Shown here: positions 1 through 6,769 of the stretch, piece by piece
Layout of the letters: each line of letters starts with the position of its first letter
How positions within the stretch are numbered: the first letter of the stretch is position 1
NCBI GenBank assembly: GCA_030038335.1
Contig: JASHPC010000277.1
Coordinates: forward strand, 1-8,850
From: Vulcanimicrobiota bacterium
Lineage (GTDB): Bacteria; Vulcanimicrobiota; Vulcanimicrobiia; Vulcanimicrobiales; Vulcanimicrobiaceae
Direction: 5' to 3'
DNA: 8,850 nt
Notes under the pieces: model-generated
Seen by the model: only the letters and a program-made list of their open reading frames with translations
What the model was told of the DNA's origin: nothing
Database searches by the model: none
Made by a program: the position numbers and the translations under genes

Positions 1-388
1 GAACGCCAAATGCGCGCGCTACCGTGTGCAACCCCACCATCGTTCGGCCGCGGACGTCAAACGGAGCCTTGTCGAGCGTCATCGGCATGCCGTCGAGCGT
101 CGCGTGCACGTCACCCGTGCGAATCTTCAGCGCGTCGCTTCCTCGTATCACGATGATGCGACCGGACTTCGGATCGACGATCATACGCGCGCCGAGCGCG
201 TCTGCGATCGAGCGCAAGGGCACGTAGACGTCGTTATGGGCCGTCGTCACCGCGGGAACGTCACTGTCCATGCGCGCTCCGTCGACGACGACGTCAATCG
301 GGCGCGAGAGAAACGTCCCCAGCGACGCGATGAGTGCGACGACGCCGGTGAACGATAGCGCTCGGATCGAAGGCGCGCTATAGGTCAT
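1..388 (-). CDS. Copper amine oxidase N-terminal-like (stalk) domain protein, C-terminus cut by window edge
   Basis: The first 129 residues are visible; the rest lies beyond the left edge. An N-terminal hydrophobic stretch (about residues 10-27, after Arg9) looks like a signal peptide or membrane anchor, so the protein is probably exported or envelope-bound. Residues 30-129 match the pattern of the copper amine oxidase N-terminal-like domain family (PF07833 type): VVVDG near 33, a VYVPLRSIADALGA motif at 54-67, a strand pair through IIVIRG at 78-83, a second TLDG turn at 97-100, and RTMVGLHTVARAFG at 115-128 as the second 'VPLR..aealG' half. Proteins with this domain are usually cell-surface modules joined to peptidases, hydrolases or other domains and are not amine oxidases, so no enzymatic role is implied. 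It starts 15 bp after the ispG stop with an AAGGA ribosome site 8 nt before the ATG, so it is probably the next operon gene. What follows the domain cannot be seen. Confidence 0.75.
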   Translation of the reverse strand, partial: MTYSAPSIRALSFTGVVALIASLGTFLSRPIDVVVDGARMDSDVPAVTTAHNDVYVPLRSIADALGARMIVDPKSGRIIVIRGSDALKIRTGDVHATLDGMPMTLDKAPFDVRGRTMVGLHTVARAFGV

Positions 389-403
389 ATACGGTCCTTC
401 GTA

Positions 404-1552
404 TTATGCGCGTGCTGACAGAGTGATTTCATGTGCGTATGAGGGATATTTCTCGGCAATGACTTTTTCAATCTCAAGGCGGAGCATGTCGAGCAACTGA
501 TCTTCCGGGTACGTGCCGACGAGCTCGCCTGCGCGATAGATCGCGCCCTTCCCTTTACCGCCGGCGACGCCGACGTCGGCCATCTTCGACTCGCCCGGTC
601 CGTTCACAACGCAGCCCATCACCGCGACCTTCACGGGCGCGCTGTACTCTTTTGCGATCTTCTCTACTTGCTCGCCGAGCGCAAGCACGGATATCTCTGC
701 GCGGCCGCACGACGGGCACGCCGTTATCTCGAAGCCCTTCTCGCGCAGTCCGAGCGACTTGAGAATCGCCCAACAAACCGGCACTTCTTCTATGGGATCC
801 GCCGCGAGTGAGACGCGAATTGTGTCGCCAATGCCTTCGTAGAGCAGAATCCCGAGCCCGATCGACGACTTCACGGTTCCGTCGCGCAACATTCCCGCTT
901 CCGTGATGCCGAGATGCAGCGCATACGGCGTACCGCGCTCGCGCAGTGTCTTGTCCATCAGGCGATACGCGGCAACCGTCGTGTTTACGTCGTGCGCCTT
1001 CAGCGAGATGACGATGTCCGTATGCCCGTGCTCTTCAAGGATTTCGACGTGGCGAATTGCGGAGCCGACCATCGCCTCCGCCGAATGCCCCAATGTCTTT
1101 TCGAGATCGGGCGCGAGCGAGCCCATGTTAACGCCGATGCGCATCGGAATGCCGCGCGCTTTCGCGGCTTCCACGACTTCGGAAACCTTCTTCGGGTCGC
1201 GGATGTTGCCCGGATTCAGCCGCAGCTTTGCAACGCCCGCTTCTATCGCTGCGAGGGCCATCTTGTGATCGAAGTGAATGTCCGCGACGATCGGTACGGG
1301 CGAGCGATGCACGATCGCAGGAAGCCCGGCAGCGTCGGGCGGGTCTTTCACCGTCACGCGCACAACCTCGCAGCCTTCCATCGCGAGGCCGTAGACCTGC
1401 TCGAGCGTTTTGTCGGCGTCCGCCGTGTCGGTCGTCGTCATCGACTGCACGACGACGGGGTTATCGCCGCCGATCCACACCGACTTCGCATCCGCCTTCC
1501 CTGTTTTGTTCTGAAGGAAGATCGGCTTGCTCTTGCGGCGCAGCCTCAACAC
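404..1552 (-). CDS. ispG: 4-hydroxy-3-methylbut-2-enyl diphosphate synthase (MEP pathway, IspG/GcpE)
   Basis: Cytosolic iron-sulfur enzyme that reductively converts the cyclic diphosphate MEcPP to HMBPP, the penultimate step of the MEP isoprenoid pathway. The 382-residue length matches the short bacterial form (about 370-380). The N-terminal TIM-barrel half carries VVQSMTTTDT (34-43), VADIHFDH (89-96) and KLRLNPGNI (109-117). The C-terminal half carries the three [4Fe-4S] ligands Cys279 and Cys282 (ACPSCGR) and Cys314 (MGCVVNGPGE), with Glu321 as the likely fourth ligand; this spacing is the family's. I chose the GTG start at 1552 because an AGGGG ribosome site sits about 9 nt upstream and it begins 1 nt after the rseP stop. 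The frame stays open upstream to an ATG at 1603, but that part lies inside rseP and is not IspG-like. A TTG one codon later is a minor alternative. Translation is probably coupled to rseP. Confidence 0.96.
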   Translation of the reverse strand: MLRLRRKSKPIFLQNKTGKADAKSVWIGGDNPVVVQSMTTTDTADADKTLEQVYGLAMEGCEVVRVTVKDPPDAAGLPAIVHRSPVPIVADIHFDHKMALAAIEAGVAKLRLNPGNIRDPKKVSEVVEAAKARGIPMRIGVNMGSLAPDLEKTLGHSAEAMVGSAIRHVEILEEHGHTDIVISLKAHDVNTTVAAYRLMDKTLRERGTPYALHLGITEAGMLRDGTVKSSIGLGILLYEGIGDTIRVSLAADPIEEVPVCWAILKSLGLREKGFEITACPSCGRAEISVLALGEQVEKIAKEYSAPVKVAVMGCVVNGPGESKMADVGVAGGKGKGAIYRAGELVGTYPEDQLLDMLRLEIEKVIAEKYPSYAHEITLSARA

Positions 1553-1553
1553 G

Positions 1554-2717
1554 TTAGAAAACCCCCTGTCCCGATGCGATGCGCGAGATATCGTGCACCG
1601 CAAGAACGAGCATCAATACGATGAGCACGGCGAATCCAGCCAAATGAACCATGCCTTCGCGTTCCGGATCGACGGGCTTGCGTCGGATCAACTCGGCGAC
1701 GATGAACGCCGCACGCCCACCATCGAGTGCGGGAATCGGCAGCAAATTCAAGACGCCGAGTGCAAACGAGATCGTCGCCGCGAGCGTGAGATACGGGCCT
1801 GGGCCGAAATCTTGAATCGTCGCTGCCGCCTGTCCCATGCCGACGACACCGGTTACCTGGCGCGAGTATTTGGCGAAATGGGTGACCAGCATACCGTAAC
1901 TACCGAAGACGTTGCTTGCGATGCCCCCGTACTCCTGTGCGCTGGCGACGAAGGCGTCCCCGATTGGGACGCGTACGAAGCCTGGGAACGGCGAAAATCC
2001 AATGCACCCTTTATTTCGCTCGTCGGCGCGAACGTTCGATTGCAATGACGCGCAGCGAACCGGCACCACGTCGAACTCGTAACGCACGCCGTTTCGTTCG
2101 TAATCGATCGTGATGCGCTTTCCCAACGATCCGTTGACGTCGGAGACGAGCTTATCCCCACCCGTCACCGGCGTACCGTTGAAAGCGACGATGCGATCTC
2201 CCGGCTTGAGGCCATTGACGGCCGCCGGCGAGCCCTTCACGACGTCCGCTACGACTGGCTGCGTCGCCGTCGGACTCTCGACGCCGAATGCAAGCGCCCC
2301 GAAGAGCAAGATGAAATAGGCGATAATGAAGTTCGCGATCGGCCCGGCGATGATGATTGCGAGCCTTCGCCACGGCGACTTTGACTGGAAGTTATCGCTG
2401 TCGGCAGCGGGCACCGGCTCGTCGCGATAATCGCGTTGCAGCTCGGCTTCGCTGACCTTTGCGTCCTCGCCGTGCATCGCACAGTAACCACCGATGGGCA
2501 GCCATCGCAGCGAATACTGCGTTCCCGTTCGTTTGCTCTTCCAAGCGAAGACTTTCGGACCCATTCCGACGGAGAACTCGTTGACGCGGACGCCGTTGCG
2601 GCGCGCGAAGATGAAGTGTCCGAACTCGTGCAAAACGATGAGCACGGACAACATGACGAGAAAGGTGACGACCTTTCCGATTCCGTCCAGCGTGACGATC
2701 GTAGCAAGAAGCGGCAT
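1554..2717 (-). CDS. rseP: Site-2 intramembrane zinc metalloprotease, RseP/RasP family
   Basis: Membrane-embedded protease of the S2P/M50B family. Relatives cut anti-sigma factors and leftover signal peptides within the membrane. The zinc-binding HEFGH motif is at 30-34 (His30, His34, catalytic Glu31) in the first membrane segment. The third ligand is Asp332 in LNLLPIPALDGG (323-334). GMGP at 51-54 and WRRLAIIIAGPIANF (116-130) are also typical. One PDZ domain lies at about 153-220 (KGSPAAVNGLKPGDRI), whereas E. coli RseP has two; 387 residues is usual for the single-PDZ form. Further membrane segments are near 118-145, 308-327 and 357-375. Cys222 and Cys238 lie after the PDZ domain and could pair, but this is speculative. 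The ATG is 8 bp after the dxr stop, with an AAAGGA ribosome site that overlaps the dxr stop codon. The substrate here is unknown because no anti-sigma gene is in view. Confidence 0.95.
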   Translation of the reverse strand: MPLLATIVTLDGIGKVVTFLVMLSVLIVLHEFGHFIFARRNGVRVNEFSVGMGPKVFAWKSKRTGTQYSLRWLPIGGYCAMHGEDAKVSEAELQRDYRDEPVPAADSDNFQSKSPWRRLAIIIAGPIANFIIAYFILLFGALAFGVESPTATQPVVADVVKGSPAAVNGLKPGDRIVAFNGTPVTGGDKLVSDVNGSLGKRITIDYERNGVRYEFDVVPVRCASLQSNVRADERNKGCIGFSPFPGFVRVPIGDAFVASAQEYGGIASNVFGSYGMLVTHFAKYSRQVTGVVGMGQAAATIQDFGPGPYLTLAATISFALGVLNLLPIPALDGGRAAFIVAELIRRKPVDPEREGMVHLAGFAVLIVLMLVLAVHDISRIASGQGVF

Positions 2718-2725
2718 TGATTCCT

Positions 2726-3856
2726 TTACGTCGTTACCTTTCCAACAATTCTTTCGGCGTGCTCGCGCGCCCGGCGGTCGGCCGCACGAACTCCGTCGAG
2801 CGTCAGCTCGCCTGCTTCGACCTCTTCGAGCACGTGCTCGATGATATCGGGGATTTGCCCAAAGCGTACTCTCCCTTCCATAAACGCTTCTACAGCAATT
2901 TCGTTGGCGGCCGAGAGGATCGCAGGCGCAGTCCCGCCACGATCGAGAGCGTCGAACGCGAGGCGCAAGCAGGGGAAACGCTCGCAGTCCGGGAGCTGAA
3001 AATGGTAGTCCAGCGCGGCAGCGCCAGGTTTAGCGCCCAGGAGCGTAAGCCTATCAGCGCTGCTACCCCAGACAAGGCGGTCGGGGTAGGCGAGGGCGTA
3101 GCCTATGGGAAGGCGCATGTCGGGAGCGGCGAGTTGAGCCTTGACGCTTCCGTCCGTGAAGACGACGAAGCCGTGCACGATCGACTGCGGATGCACGACG
3201 ACACCGAGACGCTCCGCAGAGACGCCGAAGAGCCGCGATGCCTCGATGACCTCGAGTCCCTTGTTCATGAGCGTCGCGGAGTCGATCGTGTTCTTGTGAC
3301 CCATCCGCCACGTCGGGTGCGCGAGCGCAGCCTCGAGGGCCGCGCTCTCTATCTCCTCACGCGATGCGTTGAGAAACGGCCCGCCGGACGCGGTCAATAG
3401 AATCCGTTCGATCCGGCTCGGATCTTCGCCGACGAGACATTGGAAGATCGCAGAGTGCTCGCTGTCGACGGGAAGAATCTTTGCGCCACTCTTGCGCGCG
3501 AGACGCACGAGCAACTCGCCGGCTGCGACGATGAGCTCCTTATTCGCAACGGCGATGTCGATGCCGCGCTCGGCGGCTGCGAAGACTGCGTCAAAGGAGA
3601 CGGCGCCGTCGGTTGCCGCGAGCACGATGCCGGCGCCACTCTCGACGGCGACGCGATAGAGCCCCGCTGGACCGTCTTCCGCGGTCGTTGCGATCGGGCA
3701 GTCGAAGCGGCGCGCCTGTTCGCGCAGCAACTCCACGTTCTTGCCCGCTGCGAGCGCGACCACTTCGAACCGATCCGGGAAGCGTCCGATGACGTCGAGC
3801 GCCTGCGTGCCGATCGACCCAGTCGAACCCAGGATCGCAACGCGCCGCCGGCTCAT
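2726..3856 (-). CDS. dxr: 1-deoxy-D-xylulose-5-phosphate reductoisomerase
   Basis: NADPH-dependent enzyme of the first committed MEP step: it rearranges and reduces DXP to 2-C-methyl-D-erythritol 4-phosphate, using Mg or Mn. It has 376 residues, slightly shorter than the usual 385-400; the loss includes a loop between about residues 139 and 150 that is longer in E. coli. Visible motifs are the nucleotide loop GSTGSIG (10-16), AVANKELIV (102-110), the metal-binding DSEHSAIFQ (131-139, with Asp131 and Glu133), the substrate loop ASGGPF (156-161), His180, and MNKGLEVIEA (197-206, third metal ligand Glu202). The C-terminal helical domain, with SAANEIAVEAF (315-325), is intact. The ATG overlaps the cdsA stop as ATGA, and no clear Shine-Dalgarno sequence precedes it, so translation is probably coupled to cdsA. 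The frame stays open far upstream (to 4603), but that part is cdsA antiframe and Arg-rich. Confidence 0.97.
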   Translation of the reverse strand: MSRRRVAILGSTGSIGTQALDVIGRFPDRFEVVALAAGKNVELLREQARRFDCPIATTAEDGPAGLYRVAVESGAGIVLAATDGAVSFDAVFAAAERGIDIAVANKELIVAAGELLVRLARKSGAKILPVDSEHSAIFQCLVGEDPSRIERILLTASGGPFLNASREEIESAALEAALAHPTWRMGHKNTIDSATLMNKGLEVIEASRLFGVSAERLGVVVHPQSIVHGFVVFTDGSVKAQLAAPDMRLPIGYALAYPDRLVWGSSADRLTLLGAKPGAAALDYHFQLPDCERFPCLRLAFDALDRGGTAPAILSAANEIAVEAFMEGRVRFGQIPDIIEHVLEEVEAGELTLDGVRAADRRAREHAERIVGKVTT

Positions 3857-4716
3857 CGCAGCTGCAAAAGCCCGACGATATGGAGCGTTCCGAAGAACGC
3901 CGCACCGGCGAAGAGATACGAATCGAACCGATCGAGCATACCTCCGTGACCTTGGATGACCGAGCCTGCGTCTTTCACGCCGGCGTCGCGTTTGAGAGCG
4001 GATTCGACGAGATCGCCGGCTTGCGCGGCAACGTTCGTGACCAGACCGATCGCGGCGCCCTGCCACGGAAGTAGATGCAACTGTGGAATCGCAGCGCACG
4101 CCGTTGCGATCGCGACCACGATGACGAGCGACCCAGCCGATCCTTCGATCGTCTTCTTCGGCGAGATGCGTGTGAACGGGTGGCGTCCGATTGCGGTGCC
4201 GACGAACATTCCGAAGATGTCGCTCAGCGCGACGAGCACGACGGCGTAGACGGTCCATGCCAACCCGACGTCCGGAATCTGGCGGATGAAGATGAAGTAC
4301 GTGAGGAGTTTGCCGATGTAGAGCACGGCGAGCAGCGTGTTGGCCGTGCGCGCAAAGTAGCCGTACTCTTCGCCATACATGCCGAACGCCGACGCCGCGA
4401 TGACGATCGCCGCAACGAGCACGCCTTCCCACTTGTGAAGCGCGCCGACCGTCGCGAGTGCCGCATACGCGAAGACCCCAAAGACCGCGACCGGATACTC
4501 GAGCGGCTGGCCCTTCACTTCGCAGAGCGCGTTGAGCTCGTAGAGACAGACGAGCGCGATGACGAGAACAAGCAGATCGAACGTCCACGGCAGGATCATG
4601 CACGCAAAGCCGATCGCCGCCAGGACGAGCCCCACGACGACTCGCCGCGTCGTTATCGGGTTATTCGTACGTGTCGTAGCCAAGGACGAGGTCAACGTAC
4701 TCTCCTTGCTCTGCAT
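3853..4716 (-). CDS. cdsA: Phosphatidate cytidylyltransferase (CDP-diacylglycerol synthase)
   Basis: Integral membrane enzyme that makes CDP-diacylglycerol from phosphatidate and CTP, the branch point for all major phospholipids. From the ATG it is 287 residues with about eight or nine hydrophobic segments beginning near residue 25. The family signature lies at 239-265: SALKR, then KD at 248-249, GHGG (256-259) and DRFD (262-265). Upstream are SDIFGMFVG (165-173), SPKKTIEG (185-192) and Asp235, all expected in the active site. One deviation is Gln255, where most members have Pro before GHGG. Two starts are plausible: ATG at 4716, with GAGGA 5 nt upstream, and TTG at 4695, with a strong AAGGAG at 4702-4707 six nt upstream (280 residues). 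Either overlaps the small upstream ORF, by 56 or 35 bp. The open frame to 4833 is Arg/Cys-rich, lacks homology and is rejected. Confidence 0.94.
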   Translation of the reverse strand: MQSKESTLTSSLATTRTNNPITTRRVVVGLVLAAIGFACMILPWTFDLLVLVIALVCLYELNALCEVKGQPLEYPVAVFGVFAYAALATVGALHKWEGVLVAAIVIAASAFGMYGEEYGYFARTANTLLAVLYIGKLLTYFIFIRQIPDVGLAWTVYAVVLVALSDIFGMFVGTAIGRHPFTRISPKKTIEGSAGSLVIVVAIATACAAIPQLHLLPWQGAAIGLVTNVAAQAGDLVESALKRDAGVKDAGSVIQGHGGMLDRFDSYLFAGAAFFGTLHIVGLLQLR

Positions 4717-4858
4717 TCGATTCCTCACGCACGCGCAGAACTCGCAAAGCGCCCTTGCCCAGCCACGTGCCCACCGGCGAGAGCACCGTGTAGCGCAACG
4801 CCTTTCCGCGCAGCGCGTACCGAGCTTCGACATCGCGCATCATGACCAGATCGGTCAC
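4661..4858 (-). CDS. Small 65-residue protein of unknown function in the usual uppS position
   Basis: I do not recognise this protein. It starts with GTG 13 bp after the frr stop, has a weak GCGGGA ribosome site, and ends with TAA inside the 5' end of cdsA. Several points argue that it is real: it fills the only gap between frr and cdsA, its third codon positions are mostly G or C like its neighbours, and its composition is balanced, while the competing cdsA-frame extension is Arg/Cys-rich. The sequence looks strand-rich, with alternating hydrophobic runs at about 15-27 (RGKALRYTVL), 33-44 (LGKGALRVLRVR) and 53-61 (EYVDLVLGY), separated by Gly and charged turns. It could be a small beta-barrel-like fold. 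I see no signal peptide, membrane segment, Cys or metal motif. It shows no undecaprenyl diphosphate synthase motif (no DGNGRWA-like sequence), so it is not a visible remnant of uppS. A second start (ATG at 4843) is possible but lacks a ribosome site. Confidence 0.65.
   Translation of the reverse strand: MTDLVMMRDVEARYALRGKALRYTVLSPVGTWLGKGALRVLRVREESNAEQGEYVDLVLGYDTYE
4702..4707 (-). promoter_or_regulatory. Strong Shine-Dalgarno (AAGGAG) inside the cdsA 5' end
   Basis: AAGGAG lies 6 nt upstream of an in-frame TTG (4693-4695) in the cdsA frame. It is the best ribosome site near this gene and competes with the ATG at 4716, which has its own GAGGA (4722-4726). It therefore leaves the true cdsA start open. 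Confidence 0.5.
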
Positions 4859-4871
4859 GAACGAGTCCCGC

Positions 4872-5429
4872 TCATATCTCGAGAATCTCTTTTTCCTTGG
4901 CCGTCGAAAGGCCGTCGATGTCCTTGACGTACTTGTCGGTGAGCTTCTGCAGCTGCTCGGTCATGCGTTTGTTGTCATCTTCGGTGATGTCGCCGTGCTT
5001 GAGCTGCGCTTTCACGCCGTCGTGTGCGTGATGGCGAACGTTGCGCACCGCGATGCGGCTGTCTTCCGCCTTCTTTTTCACGACTTTCACGAGCTCTTTG
5101 CGGCGATCTTCCGTCAGCGGTGGAAGCATCAGGCGGATCGTCGTGCCGTCGATGTTGGGCGTGAGCCCGAGATCACTCTTCTCAATCGCCTTCCTGATGT
5201 CACCGACGACGTTTTTGTCCCACGCCGTGATGACGATCGTGCGCGCGTCGGGCGTCGTAACGCCCGCAACCTGCTTGAGCGGCATCTCCTGGCCGTAGGC
5301 TTCAACGTGAAGGCGGTCGAGCAAGGACGCGTTCGCGCGTCCCGTGCGAATCGACGCTAGCTCCGCGCGGCATGACTCCACGCACTTGCTCATTTTAGAC
5401 TCGACGTCTTTGAAAAATGGGTCACTCAT
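4872..5429 (-). CDS. frr: Ribosome recycling factor
   Basis: Releases the 70S ribosome from mRNA after termination, together with EF-G. It has 185 residues, the standard length. Domain I, a three-helix bundle, is formed by residues 1-29 and about 105-185. Domain II, a beta sandwich, spans about 30-104. Typical motifs are ELASIRTGRANASLLD (23-38), the TPDARTIVI strand (59-67), LPPLTEDRRKELVK (102-115) and VRNVRH (128-133), whose Arg129 and Arg132 sit in the conserved ribosome-binding region. The ATG is 9 bp after the pyrH stop, and the sequence before it (CGCTGTGTC) has no Shine-Dalgarno match, so it is probably translated by coupling to pyrH. The family usually has uppS directly after it; here the 65-residue ORF follows instead. 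Confidence 0.97.
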   Translation of the reverse strand: MSDPFFKDVESKMSKCVESCRAELASIRTGRANASLLDRLHVEAYGQEMPLKQVAGVTTPDARTIVITAWDKNVVGDIRKAIEKSDLGLTPNIDGTTIRLMLPPLTEDRRKELVKVVKKKAEDSRIAVRNVRHHAHDGVKAQLKHGDITEDDNKRMTEQLQKLTDKYVKDIDGLSTAKEKEILEI

Positions 5430-5438
5430 GACACAGCG

Positions 5439-6158
5439 TCACACAGAAGCCCCGACGTAGCTGCCGATGGATTCGCCTTCTATGACCCGGCGAATATTGC
5501 CGGGAACGCTCATGTCGAATACGATGATTGGAAGATTGTTATCCATGCAGAGCGCCATCGCGGTCGAGTCCATCACCTCGAGGCCGCGCTGCAGGACGCC
5601 CATGTAGTCGAGGCGATCGAGGCGGGTCGCCGCGGGATCCTTCAACGGATCGGCGGAGTAGATGCCGTCGACTTTGGTTGCCTTGAGGATCGCTTGCGCC
5701 CCCACTTCGACGGCGCGCAGCGCGGCGGTCGTGTCGGTCGTGAAATACGGGTTTCCCGTTCCCGCCGCAAAGATGACGATACGCCCCTTCTCCAGGTGGC
5801 GTATCGCTCTTCTTCTGATATACGGTTCCGCGATTTGGTGCATCGCGATCGCCGTTTGGACGCGCGAGGGCACGTTCATGCGTTCGAGCGCGTCCTGCAG
5901 CGCGAGCGCGTTGACGACGGTCGCGAGCATCCCCATGTAATCTGCCGTCGCACGATCCATGCCCGCGTCTTCGTGCACTTTTCCGCGGAAGATATTGCCG
6001 CCGCCGGCGACGATCGCGATCGAGACGCCGATCCGACGGACGTCGGCGATCTCTTCAGCCATCGCGCGCGTTCGCGCAACGTCGATGCCGATGCCGTTCT
6101 GGGCAAACGCTTCGCCGGAGATCTTCAGCAGGACGCGCGAGTACGTGCGATCGGCCAA
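5439..6158 (-). CDS. pyrH: UMP kinase (uridylate kinase)
   Basis: Cytosolic, hexameric amino-acid-kinase-fold enzyme that phosphorylates UMP to UDP with ATP, feeding pyrimidine nucleotide synthesis. From the chosen start it is 239 residues, matching the usual 236-245. Motifs are LLKISGEAF (10-18), AGGGNIFRG (51-59, UMP and phosphate binding), MDRATADYMGMLATVVNAL (67-85), GTGNPYFTTDTTA (133-145), KVDGIY (162-167) and MDNNLPIIVFDM (205-216). The start is inferred to be TTG at 6158: TGAGGG, overlapping the tsf stop, sits about 4-5 nt upstream, and the product then begins MADRTYSRVLLK, as family members do. The frame is open to another TTG at 6185, inside tsf, but that has no ribosome site and would add nine charged residues. 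Confidence 0.95.
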   Translation of the reverse strand: MADRTYSRVLLKISGEAFAQNGIGIDVARTRAMAEEIADVRRIGVSIAIVAGGGNIFRGKVHEDAGMDRATADYMGMLATVVNALALQDALERMNVPSRVQTAIAMHQIAEPYIRRRAIRHLEKGRIVIFAAGTGNPYFTTDTTAALRAVEVGAQAILKATKVDGIYSADPLKDPAATRLDRLDYMGVLQRGLEVMDSTAMALCMDNNLPIIVFDMSVPGNIRRVIEGESIGSYVGASV

Positions 6159-6162
6159 GCGG

Positions 6163-6168
6163 CCCTCA
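6163..6168 (-). promoter_or_regulatory. Ribosome site fixing the pyrH start
   Basis: TGAGGG here includes the tsf stop codon TGA and lies 4 nt before the TTG at 6156-6158. It supports a TTG start for pyrH and suggests that termination of tsf feeds initiation of pyrH. Confidence 0.6.
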
Positions 6169-6765
6169 CTCTTCTCCGAGCGCAAACTTCGCGAAGCGGC
6201 GGATGCGGATGTTCTCTCCGAGCGCGCCGACGGCGGCGCTGATCCGATCGGCGACCGTCATGTCACCGTCCTTCACGAACGGCTGGTCGAGGAGCACCGT
6301 TTCCTCGTACCACTTGTTGAGCTTGCCTTCGACGATCTTCGCTGCCACGTCGGCAGGCTTGTTCGCAGGAACGCCAGCTTGCAGTTCGCGGCGGACCTCA
6401 GAGACAACGTCAGCGGGCACCGACGCGCGATCGATGTATTTCGGCGACATCGCGGCGATGTGCATCGCGACGTCGCGCGCGAGCTCTGCGAACTTCGAAC
6501 TACGAGCGACGAAGTCGGTCTCGCTGTTGACCTCGACGAGCACCCCGATCTTGCCCCCGGAGTGGATGTAGCTGGCCACGAGTCCCTCGTTCGCCACGCG
6601 CTCTGCCTTCTTCTCCGCCTGGGCAGCCCCGCGCTCGAGGAGAAGCTGTTTTGCGTGGTCCACGTTGCCCTCGGCTTCGACGAGCGCCTTGCGGCAATCC
6701 ATCATCGGGGCATCGGTCAGTTCCCGAAGGTTTTTGATCTCTTCGGCTTTTGGTTGATACGCCAT
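6166..6765 (-). CDS. tsf: Translation elongation factor Ts (short form)
   Basis: Guanine nucleotide exchange factor that regenerates EF-Tu-GTP. The N-terminal UBA-like domain has LRELTDAPMMDCRKAL (13-28). The core carries NSETDFVARS (80-89), whose TDFV (83-86) provides the Asp and Phe that displace Mg in EF-Tu. Residues 150-166 (NKWYEETVLLDQPFVKD) and 184-193 (ENIRIRRFAK) form the end of the core. At 199 residues it is a short EF-Ts, like the roughly 196-residue Thermus protein, rather than the 283-residue E. coli protein, so the second core repeat and long coiled-coil region are missing. The ATG at 6765 is 4 bp after the rpsB stop with no strong ribosome site, so coupling to rpsB is likely. 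The open frame up to 6834 lies within rpsB and is not EF-Ts-like. Confidence 0.97.
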   Translation of the reverse strand: MAYQPKAEEIKNLRELTDAPMMDCRKALVEAEGNVDHAKQLLLERGAAQAEKKAERVANEGLVASYIHSGGKIGVLVEVNSETDFVARSSKFAELARDVAMHIAAMSPKYIDRASVPADVVSEVRRELQAGVPANKPADVAAKIVEGKLNKWYEETVLLDQPFVKDGDMTVADRISAAVGALGENIRIRRFAKFALGEE

Positions 6766-6769
6766 CTGA

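Noticed and set aside
914..1624. 236-codon open frame on the plus strand
   Set aside because: It lies fully opposite ispG and the end of rseP, is rich in Arg and His, and has no recognisable domain. Long antisense frames are expected opposite GC-rich genes.
2717..3400. 227-codon open frame on the plus strand
   Set aside because: It lies opposite dxr, which is well supported by its motifs, and its Arg/Glu-rich composition is that of a shadow frame.
3857..4603. Upstream extension of dxr by about 249 residues
   Set aside because: It is a shifted reading of cdsA and very Arg-rich; DXR begins at the ATG just before its nucleotide-binding loop.
4717..4833. Upstream extension of cdsA to an ATG at 4833
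   Set aside because: The extension is Arg/Cys-rich, unlike CdsA N-termini, and covers the better-composed 65-residue ORF in another frame.
4075..4845. 256-codon open frame on the plus strand
   Set aside because: It is antisense to cdsA and the small ORF and is dominated by Arg, Asp and Glu without any motif.
6159..6185. Longer pyrH from TTG at 6185
   Set aside because: It would overlap tsf by 20 bp without a ribosome site, whereas TTG at 6158 has one and gives the normal length.
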